A stretch of DNA of 9,827 nucleotides from an uncultured Collinsella sp. (GTDB taxonomy: Bacteria; Actinomycetota; Coriobacteriia; Coriobacteriales; Coriobacteriaceae), in assembly GCA_900549335.1 (NCBI GenBank), contig UROJ01000039.1, forward strand, positions 1-9,827, in the 5' to 3' direction. The notes under the pieces were generated by a model. That model had not been told where the DNA came from, made no database searches, and saw only the letters and a list, made by a program, of their open reading frames with translations. Below are positions 1 to 5,811 of the stretch, in pieces (the first letter of the stretch is position 1; every line of letters begins with the position of its first letter). Both the position numbers and the translations under genes were made by a program.

Positions 1-1
1 T

Positions 2-79
2 GGCATTATCACGCGCAAGAACACGACACTCACGCGCTATGGGCAGGCCTATATCGACGCGATTCGTCAGCATATCTAG
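2..79 (+). CDS. C-terminal fragment of probable LysR-family regulator (partial)
   Basis: An open frame enters from the left edge and ends at TAG (77-79), giving 25 residues that finish in TLTRYGQAYIDAIRQHI. A basic/polar stretch, then an aromatic-rich helix with the pattern 'L(T/S)..G.A(F/Y)I..(I/L)' at the very end is typical of the last helix of the LysR substrate-binding domain. The fragment is too short for a firm family call. Context supports it: directly downstream lie an operator-like palindrome and a methionine-synthesis gene, and LysR regulators of sulfur amino acid genes are often encoded beside their targets. It could equally be the end of another protein. Confidence 0.45.
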   Translation, partial: GIITRKNTTLTRYGQAYIDAIRQHI

Positions 80-125
80 GCTGCTGTGCTCCGCACGGGT
101 CGAATTTCTTTATGGCAGTCCAGAC

Positions 126-148
126 TGATATAGGAATCATCTATATCA
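126..148. promoter_or_regulatory. Operator-like palindrome upstream of the metE-like gene
   Basis: TGATATAG (126-133) and CTATATCA (141-148) are perfect inverted repeats separated by 7 bp. The core reads ATAG-N7-CTAT, which fits the T-N11-A rule for LysR-type sites and resembles the ATAG...CTAT boxes bound by streptococcal methionine/cysteine LysR regulators (MtaR/CmbR group). It lies 86 bp before the ATG at 235. Very AT-rich sequence follows it, with -10-like hexamers TATAAA (155-160) and TATATT (163-168) and no good -35, as expected for an activator-dependent promoter. The palindrome is seen directly; its role and its binding protein are inferred. Confidence 0.6.
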
Positions 149-234
149 AACTGTTATAAACGTATATTTTACGATGGCCATATGAACGCTCATACTCTGT
201 CTCGGTAAAGCAACCAATGCAAAAGGAGATATCT

Positions 235-1368
235 ATGAGCACCTCGATTCAACCGAACGCGCCGTTTCGCGCCGATATCGTCGGCAGTTTTCTCCGTCCC
301 CAGGCCGTGAAGGACGCCCGTGCCGCCTATGCCGCGGGCACGCTCGACGCCGCCGGCCTTAAGGCCGTCGAGGACGAGGCCATTCGCGATTTGGTAGCCA
401 AGCAGAAGGCCGCCGGCCTGCAGGTTATCACCGATGGCGAGTTCCGCCGCAGTTACTGGCACCTCGATTTTATGTGGGGCCTTAACGGCATTGAGCGCCG
501 CACCTCACGCACGGGTTATATGTTCCATGACGAGGAGACGACGGCCGACACCGCTGTGGTTACCGGTCCCATTAGCGGCGAGAATCATCCGTTCGTCGAG
601 CACTTCAAATTTGTCAAGGCGCTCGAGGGGGAGGGCCCGGTCGCGCGACAGACCATTCCGGCGCCGATCCAGACGTTTTCCGAAGTCACGCTCGACCGCT
701 GCGATGGCCAGCAGGAGAGCCTGCGCGCCGTCTACAAGACCGACGAAGAGCTCGCCGATGCCATCGCCGCAGCATACCGCACCGTGATTGCCGACCTGTA
801 TGCCGCAGGCTGCCGCAACATTCAATTTGATGACTGTACTTGGGGTATCTACTGCGACACCGATTTCGTGGCAAAGACCGGCATGAGCCCGGTCGACCTG
901 CAAAAGGTAAGCGAGTTGGGCGTGGCACTCAACAACGCCGCCATCGAGGGCAAGCCCGACGATCTGGTCATCAACACGCATGTATGCCGCGGCAACTACC
1001 ACTCCACCTATGCCTTTGAGGGCGGCTACGATCCCATCGCGCCGTACCTGTTCGCACACGAGAACGTCGATGCGTTCTATCTGGAGTTCGACACACCGCG
1101 CGCCGGCGGTTTTGAGCCGCTCAAGTACGTTGCCCCGGGCAAGAAGGTCGTGCTGGGCTTGGTAACCACCAAGGCGGCAGCGCTCGAGAACGAGGATGTT
1201 ATCGTCGAGCGCATCCGCGAAGCCGCAAAGTACGTGCCGCTCGAGAACCTGTACCTATCGCCCCAGTGTGGCTTTGCCAGCTGCGAGATTGGCAACAAAC
1301 TGACCGAGGACGAACAGTGGGCAAAGATCGCGCTGGTCAAGCGCATTGCCGAGCGCGTTTGGAAATAG
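235..1368 (+). CDS. MetE-like cobalamin-independent methionine synthase (YxjG/YxjH type)
   Basis: This 377-residue protein matches the C-terminal catalytic half of MetE as found in stand-alone YxjG/YxjH-type proteins. These transfer a methyl group from a folate to homocysteine, or to a related thiol, to make methionine in the cytoplasm. The N-terminus has the family hallmarks RADIVGSFLRP (about 12-22) and TDGEFRRSYWHLDF. The expected zinc ligands are all present: His249 and Cys251 (THVCRGN), Glu284 (YLEFD) and Cys345 (SPQCGF). The start at 235 is chosen because AAAGGAGAT sits just before it; an in-frame ATG at 217 lacks such a site. The protein is much shorter than full MetE (about 750 residues), as usual for this subfamily, so its methyl donor may differ. 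It is probably controlled through the palindrome at 126-148 by the regulator encoded upstream. No clear terminator follows, so read-through into the next gene is possible. Confidence 0.9.
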   Translation: MSTSIQPNAPFRADIVGSFLRPQAVKDARAAYAAGTLDAAGLKAVEDEAIRDLVAKQKAAGLQVITDGEFRRSYWHLDFMWGLNGIERRTSRTGYMFHDEETTADTAVVTGPISGENHPFVEHFKFVKALEGEGPVARQTIPAPIQTFSEVTLDRCDGQQESLRAVYKTDEELADAIAAAYRTVIADLYAAGCRNIQFDDCTWGIYCDTDFVAKTGMSPVDLQKVSELGVALNNAAIEGKPDDLVINTHVCRGNYHSTYAFEGGYDPIAPYLFAHENVDAFYLEFDTPRAGGFEPLKYVAPGKKVVLGLVTTKAAALENEDVIVERIREAAKYVPLENLYLSPQCGFASCEIGNKLTEDEQWAKIALVKRIAERVWK

Positions 1369-1415
1369 CGCCAGCGTTTGCAGGTGGCGGCGCGTGCGGG
1401 ACGTGGCGTATCGCG

Positions 1416-1421
1416 TACAAT
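1416..1421 (+). promoter_or_regulatory. Candidate -10 box for the uracil permease gene
   Basis: TACAAT in the context GCGTACAATGG lies 73 bp before the permease ATG in the 125-bp gap after the methyltransferase gene. No convincing -35 is visible at the right distance, so the call is weak. The leader that follows contains a 7-bp inverted repeat (1439-1464). Confidence 0.3.
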
Positions 1422-1438
1422 GGTTCGGATCGTATCGT

Positions 1439-1464
1439 TCGGGCAGGTTATCCGCTATGCCCGA
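1439..1464 (+). repeat. Inverted repeat in the permease leader
   Basis: TCGGGCA (1439-1445) and TGCCCGA (1458-1464) are perfect 7-bp arms around a 12-nt spacer, ending about 20 nt before the Shine-Dalgarno site of the uracil permease. It could form a leader hairpin, but no T-run follows and I see no known pyrimidine-responsive (PyrR-type) sequence. Function unknown. Confidence 0.35.
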
Positions 1465-1493
1465 GCGCCCTTCCATTTTCTGAAAGGACTCTT

Positions 1494-2828
1494 ATGTCCC
1501 AGTCCTCGATGCCCGCCGTCACCGATGCCATCTATGACGCATCGTCGCTCGGCCGCCCGCGCATGTTTGTGTTGGGTTTGCAACACATGTTTGCGATGTT
1601 CGGAGCCACGGTGCTCGTGCCCGTGCTCACCGGCCTTTCCGTTTCGGCGACGCTTCTGTTCGCCGGCATCGGCACGTTGCTGTTCCATTTTCTATCGCGC
1701 GGTAAGGTGCCCGCGTTCCTGGGCTCATCGTTTGCCTTTATTGCCGGTTATGCCGCCATCGCGCCCAACGGCGAGGCCGAGCTTTTGCCCTACGCCTGCC
1801 TGGGCGTTGCCTGCGCCGGCCTGCTCTATCCGGTGCTTGCGGCACTCTTCCGCGCCTTTGGCGCCAAGCGCGTCATGCGTTTCTTCCCGCCGGTGGTGAC
1901 TGGCCCCATCGTCATTTCCATCGGCCTGATCCTGGCAAGCTCCGCTATTGCCAACTGCCAGACCAACTGGCTCGTTGCCGTGGTTGCCGTCGCCGTAATC
2001 GTCATCTGCAATATTTGGGGTCGCGGCATGGTCAAGATTGTGCCGATTTTGCTGGGCGTTGTGGTGAGCTATGCCGTTGCGACTGCGCTGGGCGAGGTCG
2101 ATTTTTCGGGCGTCGCAGCCGCTCCCTGGGTTGGCTTGCCCGTCGTGTGGGACAACACGGTGTTTGCACTCTTTGGGCCGCAGTTTGATAGCGGCCTCGC
2201 CACGACGGCTATCATCACTATCATGCCGCTGGCCTTTGCAACCATGATCGAGCATATCGGTGATATCTCCGCTATTGGCTCCACCTGCGAGCGCAACTAC
2301 ATTGCCGACCCCGGCCTGCATCGCACGCTGCTCGGCGATGGTCTTGCCACGATTCTGGCTTCACTCTTTGGCGCTCCGGCCAACACCACCTATGGCGAGA
2401 ACACCGGCGTGCTCGCTCTGACGCGCGTGTTCGACCCGCGCGTGATTCGCATTGCCGCGTGCTGCGCCATCGTGCTTTCGTTCTGCCCCAAGTTCGCGGC
2501 TGTCATTGCGGCCATGCCGGCGTGTGTAATCGGCGGCGTGTCGCTCGTGCTCTATGGCATGATCAGTGCCGTGGGCGTACGCAACCTTATCGAAAACCAG
2601 GTTGATTTCCAGAACAACCGCAACGTGCTGGTGGCAGCTCTGGTGCTCGTGCTTTCGCTCGGCATTGCCTATAGCACCGCCGGTGCCATCGTGCTGGAGC
2701 TGGGCGGCGTGACGATTTCGCTTTCCGGCCTTGCCGTGGGCTCGCTGGTGGGTATCGTGCTCAACGCCATTCTGCCCGGTAATGACTTTGAGTTCGATAC
2801 TTCCGAGCTCGAGGAGTCTGCCGAGTAA
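1494..2828 (+). CDS. uraA: Uracil permease (NCS2 family)
   Basis: The 444-residue membrane protein is a uracil:proton symporter of the UraA/PyrP branch of nucleobase:cation symporter-2. It contains QHMFAMFGATVLVP at about 30-43 and FLGSSFAFI at 76-84, both close to E. coli UraA. It also has the two glutamates used for uracil and proton binding in that protein: Glu253 in IEHIGD and Glu302 in TYGENTGV. The rest is hydrophobic segments consistent with 14 transmembrane helices, and the tail is acidic (ELEESAE). The frame is open back to 1266, inside the upstream gene, but GAAAGGA at 1482-1488 and the family N-terminus fix the start at 1494. Its job is uptake of external uracil for pyrimidine salvage. 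The gene is closed by the terminator at 2850-2887. Confidence 0.92.
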   Translation: MSQSSMPAVTDAIYDASSLGRPRMFVLGLQHMFAMFGATVLVPVLTGLSVSATLLFAGIGTLLFHFLSRGKVPAFLGSSFAFIAGYAAIAPNGEAELLPYACLGVACAGLLYPVLAALFRAFGAKRVMRFFPPVVTGPIVISIGLILASSAIANCQTNWLVAVVAVAVIVICNIWGRGMVKIVPILLGVVVSYAVATALGEVDFSGVAAAPWVGLPVVWDNTVFALFGPQFDSGLATTAIITIMPLAFATMIEHIGDISAIGSTCERNYIADPGLHRTLLGDGLATILASLFGAPANTTYGENTGVLALTRVFDPRVIRIAACCAIVLSFCPKFAAVIAAMPACVIGGVSLVLYGMISAVGVRNLIENQVDFQNNRNVLVAALVLVLSLGIAYSTAGAIVLELGGVTISLSGLAVGSLVGIVLNAILPGNDFEFDTSELEESAE

Positions 2829-2849
2829 CAGCTGCATCCAGCTAAATCA

Positions 2850-2887
2850 AAAAATGGCGCCCAGGCATGCGCGTGGGCGCCATTTTT
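2850..2887. terminator. Bidirectional intrinsic terminator
   Basis: A perfect 14-bp stem joins 2850-2863 (AAAAATGGCGCCCA) to 2874-2887 (TGGGCGCCATTTTT) around a 10-nt loop. The A-run on one side and T-run on the other make it a good terminator on both strands. It serves the uracil permease on the + strand and the convergent esterase on the - strand, whose stop codon (2886-2888) overlaps the T-run. Confidence 0.9.
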
Positions 2888-3548
2888 AATGAGTCAATAT
2901 CCAGTGGATGCCGCGGGCCATGCGCAAGTCGGTTTGGGCAAAGTGATTGCCAGGGTTGAGCTCCAGCGTTGTTGGAATGCCGCGCTCGACGAGCAACGCT
3001 TCCATCGCGCGTGTGTCGTCGAGTACATGCCGCATCATGCGGTTGGGTGTCTTGGTCTCCTTTTTGCCGAGCGACAGGTAGACGGCATCGGGCGTAATTG
3101 CCATCGCGTGCTCGTGAGTATAGTCGATAAAGCCAGGAAACCACAGGGACCCCGATGCGCTTGCGGCGCGGTCAAAGGCATCGGTTTGCCAGAGGGCCCA
3201 AAGCGAAAAGAGGCCTGCCAGCGAATAACCGGCAATGCCACGCCAAACAGGTGGTTGTGGGAGCGATGATTCGACCTTTGGGATTATTCGGTTCAGCAGT
3301 TCATCGAGAAATTCGGACGCCTGTCCACCAAAGGGCTCGGCATCGCGCACGGTCCCGTCGCATTCCCAGGGACTCAGCTCGCGATTCCAGTTGAGGCCGC
3401 CAATGGCGACAAGAGTGAACGGTGGGCAGTCGAGCTCTTGGCAGCGGTCATAAACATCACTACCGTCGCCCATGACCACGGGGAGGTAGATGACGGGCGC
3501 GCCTTCCGTATGCTCCGAATGTACGGTTATCTGCTTTTGCGCTTCCAA
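2886..3548 (-). CDS. Putative esterase, alpha/beta-hydrolase fold (COG2819-like)
   Basis: The 220-residue protein resembles the esterase D / enterochelin-esterase-like group of alpha/beta hydrolases. The nucleophile elbow is Gly-Tyr-Ser-Leu-Ala-Gly with Ser109. Asn-His-Phe near the end supplies the expected catalytic His202. A strand followed by GKKET places an acidic residue (Glu164) where the third triad member usually lies. No signal peptide is visible, so it is probably cytoplasmic. The start is TTG at 3548, preceded by a weak GAGAAG site; the next in-frame ATG (residue 26) would remove the first strand of the fold. A TGA lies in frame five codons upstream of the TTG. The substrate cannot be told. 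The gene stands alone, convergent with uraA and downstream of the terminator of the surface-protein gene. Confidence 0.8.
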   Translation of the reverse strand: MEAQKQITVHSEHTEGAPVIYLPVVMGDGSDVYDRCQELDCPPFTLVAIGGLNWNRELSPWECDGTVRDAEPFGGQASEFLDELLNRIIPKVESSLPQPPVWRGIAGYSLAGLFSLWALWQTDAFDRAASASGSLWFPGFIDYTHEHAMAITPDAVYLSLGKKETKTPNRMMRHVLDDTRAMEALLVERGIPTTLELNPGNHFAQTDLRMARGIHWILTH

Positions 3549-3560
3549 GGCAGGCTTCTC

Positions 3561-3641
3561 TCAGTGTTGTGATATCGGCAGCCCCAATTGTCGCACGCCA
3601 GCGTATGCCGGTTGGGCTAGACCAAAGACAATCTCGTGCAT
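3561..3641 (-). other. Small open frame upstream of and in frame with the esterase
   Basis: An ATG at 3641 opens 26 codons (MHEIVFGLAQPAYAGVRQ...) that end at a TGA just 12 bp before the TTG start of the esterase, in the same reading frame. AGGGG abuts the ATG too closely to be a good ribosome site. It may be chance, a leader peptide coupled to the esterase, or an N-terminal extension cut off by a stop. I do not recognise the peptide. Confidence 0.2.
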
Positions 3642-3660
3642 CCCCTGCGGACGCATATGG

Positions 3661-3698
3661 AAAACGCCACCGCCGGAGGGGAGCTCGGCGGTGGCGTT
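3661..3698 (-). terminator. Intrinsic terminator of the first surface-protein gene
   Basis: A 13-bp perfect stem pairs 3663-3675 with 3686-3698 (AACGCCACCGCCG on the + strand and its complement). Read on the - strand it is followed by TTTT (3661-3664). It lies about 60 bp past the stop codon of the surface-protein gene 3756-5540 and separates it from the esterase. The paralogous gene at 5812-7596 lacks an equivalent directly behind it. Confidence 0.85.
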
Positions 3699-3755
3699 GT
3701 TAAACGGTGCTGGGGCTCGGGGCCTTCGCGGGAGCTGCCATGTGCGCAGAGGCGT

Positions 3756-5540
3756 CTAAGAACGCTTACGGCTCGCCATGGTGCCTGCGGCGATAGCGGC
3801 TGTTCCCGCAAGGACGGTTGCCACGATGGCCGCACCCGAGGTGTCGCCGGTTGCCGCGAGCACGCCGGTAGTCTTGGCTTTCGTGGTTGAAGCCGCAACG
3901 GCCTTGGTCGGCTTTGAGCCCTCAGGCTTGGGGTTCCGCTTGGACTCCGCGGGCTTGCTTTCTGCGGGCTTGGTCTCGTCGGGCTTGGGGTCTTCCGGCT
4001 TGGCTACCTCGGGAGGTGCGATGGTCGTACTTTTGGCGACTGCTTTGATATAGAGGGAGTCGACCGTGGCGTCGCCCGTGCCGATGGCTTGGCCTGCCTC
4101 GTAGATGCCGTCACGGAGCTTGCGATAGTCAATGACCTTGCCGCCTTCGGGCGTCTGGATGGCGGCGTTCTCAATCTTGATGGTGCCGATTGTCTTGCCG
4201 TCAGCGCTCATGGCACGGGCAAAGATTGCCGCTGTATCTCCTTCGGCCGTTACCTTGCTGCGGATGATCGAGATGACTGCGGGTGTGACGCCCTCGCTGG
4301 TCTGGGCGATGATGCCGATGTTCTCGCCTTGGGGTTCGCGCCTCGTCTCGCCATCTTGGTTTTCGCTGTAGGGGATGGGGCCGTCGCCGTTCTCGACATA
4401 GCGGGCTATGGCCTTGACAACGGAGTCGCTGATGTAGATGTGGCCGCCCTTCTCGTTGGGTCGATCGTTTCTGGTGGAGAATGCAGCCGAAACCTCGCCT
4501 TCCGCAAACGCGTCCACGGTGGAGCCGTTCTTGACGACGATGTCGTCCTGGTAGGTGAAGAGGGCGTTGGCGCCACCGTATCTGCCTTTACTTGCACGGA
4601 CCGTCACGTTTGCATGATCGAGGGTGATGCCCTTGTGGGCATAGACGCCATATTCAACACCGTTTACGTTGAGGGAGGCGTTTGTGGCTGCGAGGCTGCC
4701 CTTGGCCTCGACGGCAGCGTCTTTCTCGGAGCTTGCCTTGACCTGGCTGCCGTCCGAGATGTTGATATTGCCGCCGCTCCAAAGGGCCTCACCATCGGCT
4801 GAGCTTGCCTCGACTGTGCCGCCACCCTTGATGGTGAGGTTCTTGTCGGCTCCAATACCCTTGTCCTTGGTAGCCCTGGCGGTGACGGCTCCGCTGTCGT
4901 CAATCGTGATATTGCCGTTTGCCCTGATGCCATCCGATGCACCCGTGGCGTTGACGTTGCCCGAACCTTTGATAGCGAGATCACCTCCGGCATTGATGGC
5001 ATCAAACCCAGTGCTCGTGGCGTTGACGGATCCGGCTCCGTCGATGTTGATATTACCCGTGGAGAGGATAGCGTCCTCAGTAGATGTCACGCTGAGCGTG
5101 CCGCCCTCGTCGCCTTGGATATTGAGCTCGGCATTCTCGTTAGTGCCATGAGAAACGTTGATGCTTTCGATCCATTCGGCAGTGACGATGTTGGTTCCCG
5201 AGTAATTCACGTTGAGCTTGCCTGCGGCCTGGATCTCGCCGCCGTTATAGTTGTTGAGCTTCAAGTCGTCGGCGCCGTCCCACGACCAGGTACCGGCTTC
5301 GTCGCTCGCCGCGGTGTTGTACTTGTTGCCGCCGACCTTGACCCATTCCGCTGCGAGCGAGACGCTCGGCATGAGCAGCGAGCTCACCGTGAGCGCGCAC
5401 ACGGCGCCCGCGGCGATGCGGCGCGTCACGCGGCGCCAGCTGCCGTGCGCGAGTCCTATGCGACGGCGAACGTCGGGTTCGGCAACATGGGTTCCGGCGG
5501 TAGTGTCATTGCGTTTGGGGGTCGTGAACAAGGCTGCCAT
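3756..5540 (-). CDS. Secreted wall-anchored beta-helix surface protein, copy A
   Basis: A 594-residue secreted protein. A long basic n-region (1-41, with RRVTRR) leads into a hydrophobic core (42-60) and a probable cut after SLAA at about 64. The mature part starts with a GTWSWDGADDLKLNNYNGG segment (about 83-101). About seven rungs of 22-24 residues follow (roughly 149-317), each of the form V-x-A-s...g-I...G-x-L-x-I-x-G-s-G, as in parallel beta-helices of carbohydrate-binding proteins (Cthe_2159-like is the nearest family I know). Looser rungs follow to about 460, then a Pro/Lys/Glu-rich wall-spanning linker (about 509-547), LAATG (561-565), a hydrophobic segment and RKRS. LAxTG is the motif used by class E sortases. 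The mature part has no cysteine. The start at 5540 is preferred over the ATG at 5558 because GGGAG lies 5 nt before it. The likely role is an adhesin or glycan-binding surface protein; the ligand is unknown. Confidence 0.85.
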   Translation of the reverse strand: MAALFTTPKRNDTTAGTHVAEPDVRRRIGLAHGSWRRVTRRIAAGAVCALTVSSLLMPSVSLAAEWVKVGGNKYNTAASDEAGTWSWDGADDLKLNNYNGGEIQAAGKLNVNYSGTNIVTAEWIESINVSHGTNENAELNIQGDEGGTLSVTSTEDAILSTGNINIDGAGSVNATSTGFDAINAGGDLAIKGSGNVNATGASDGIRANGNITIDDSGAVTARATKDKGIGADKNLTIKGGGTVEASSADGEALWSGGNINISDGSQVKASSEKDAAVEAKGSLAATNASLNVNGVEYGVYAHKGITLDHANVTVRASKGRYGGANALFTYQDDIVVKNGSTVDAFAEGEVSAAFSTRNDRPNEKGGHIYISDSVVKAIARYVENGDGPIPYSENQDGETRREPQGENIGIIAQTSEGVTPAVISIIRSKVTAEGDTAAIFARAMSADGKTIGTIKIENAAIQTPEGGKVIDYRKLRDGIYEAGQAIGTGDATVDSLYIKAVAKSTTIAPPEVAKPEDPKPDETKPAESKPAESKRNPKPEGSKPTKAVAASTTKAKTTGVLAATGDTSGAAIVATVLAGTAAIAAGTMASRKRS

Positions 5541-5556
5541 GGTTGCTCCCGTTCTC

Positions 5557-5567
5557 ATAGGGCCTAT
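5557..5567. promoter_or_regulatory. Conserved ATAGG-G-CCTAT palindrome before surface gene A
   Basis: ATAGGGCCTAT is an 11-bp inverted repeat centred 22 bp upstream of the chosen start codon. It is kept exactly in the other copy (7613-7623), although bases around it differ. It may be an operator or lie in the early leader; no regulator is identified. Confidence 0.4.
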
Positions 5568-5598
5568 ACGACTAGATTCAGCGTATCTGCTGGATGTT

Positions 5599-5630
5599 GC
5601 CGGCGGTAGTGCCGTTTGGAGGGCAAAATG
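5599..5630 (-). promoter_or_regulatory. Perfectly conserved 32-bp upstream element, copy A
   Basis: These 32 bp are identical to 7655-7686, within a region of about 110 bp (5541-5650) that I count by eye as about 87% identical between the two copies. It lies 59-90 bp before the start codon and contains CGGC-GGTAGT-GCCG, a short inverted repeat. It probably carries the promoter or a regulator site; I could not assign clear -35/-10 hexamers. Confidence 0.5.
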
Positions 5631-5679
5631 GCCAAAATGGGGGAGAAATAGGCCGCACGCCGGCGCAGGGACCGGCGCT

Positions 5680-5718
5680 AAAAGAAAAGCGCGGGGCCGC
5701 ATGGCGACTCCGCGCTTT
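5680..5718 (-). terminator. Intrinsic terminator serving surface gene B
   Basis: AAAGCGCGG (5686-5694) pairs perfectly with CCGCGCTTT (5710-5718). On the - strand the stem is followed by a T-rich run (TCTTTT). It is the duplicated version of the permease terminator at 7737-7777 and, after the duplication, lies where it can end transcripts of surface gene B (stop at 5812). A second GC-rich hairpin, CGCCGG/CCGGCG (5658-5677), lies just beyond it and is not present in the other copy. Confidence 0.75.
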
Positions 5719-5744
5719 ATTGTTCAGCTTTTGCAGCCTTGCCC

Positions 5745-5790
5745 TTACGCTACGAAGAAGTAGACGAGGAAGGCAAGGGCCGCGATCCAC
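5745..5790 (-). pseudogene. Remnant of the 3' end of the purine permease gene
   Basis: These 46 bp match 44 of 46 positions of the last 46 bp of the permease gene (7804-7849). They encode its last 14 residues in frame (WIAALAFLVYFFVA) plus the TAA stop. Both differences are at third codon positions and silent (GCG for GCA, GTA for GTG). Nothing of the gene is present beyond this. It is a duplication scar between the two surface-protein genes, not a functional gene. Confidence 0.85.
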
Positions 5791-5811
5791 CCGTCCTGTG
5801 CGAAAAAGTGT

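Larger units (their letters stand above)
3741..5790 (-). repeat. Tandem duplication unit, copy A
   Basis: This about 2.05-kb block is a diverged direct repeat of 5797-7849. In the direction of transcription it holds the last 46 bp of the purine permease gene, a terminator, a conserved upstream region, the surface-protein gene and about 15 bp past its stop. Matching landmarks at both ends lie 2,056-2,059 bp apart in the two copies. Confidence 0.85.

Noticed and set aside
182..208. Eight-codon frame (MNAHTLSR) in the leader of the methyltransferase gene
   Set aside because: It has no ribosome site, no run of methionine or other attenuator-like codons, and no following hairpin.
1369..1389. Possible terminator after the methyltransferase gene
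   Set aside because: Only a 5-bp CGCCA/TGGCG stem is found, with no T-run behind it.
1266..1493. N-terminal extension of the uracil permease
   Set aside because: The frame is open, but it overlaps the end of the methyltransferase gene, has no membrane or family similarity, and a good Shine-Dalgarno site precedes the ATG at 1494.
4700..5100. CRISPR-like periodic repeats within the surface genes
   Set aside because: The periodicity of about 66-72 bp comes from 22-24-residue protein rungs in an open reading frame; repeats are degenerate and have no constant repeat with variable spacers.
5578..5790. Short - strand frames at 5578-5790 and 7634-7849 that share a CPPNGTTAG ending
   Set aside because: They start inside the permease 3' end in the wrong frame. 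A 2-bp indel shifts them relative to each other, and differences in the shared end fall at first and second codon positions. The similarity comes from the conserved regulatory region, not from a protein.
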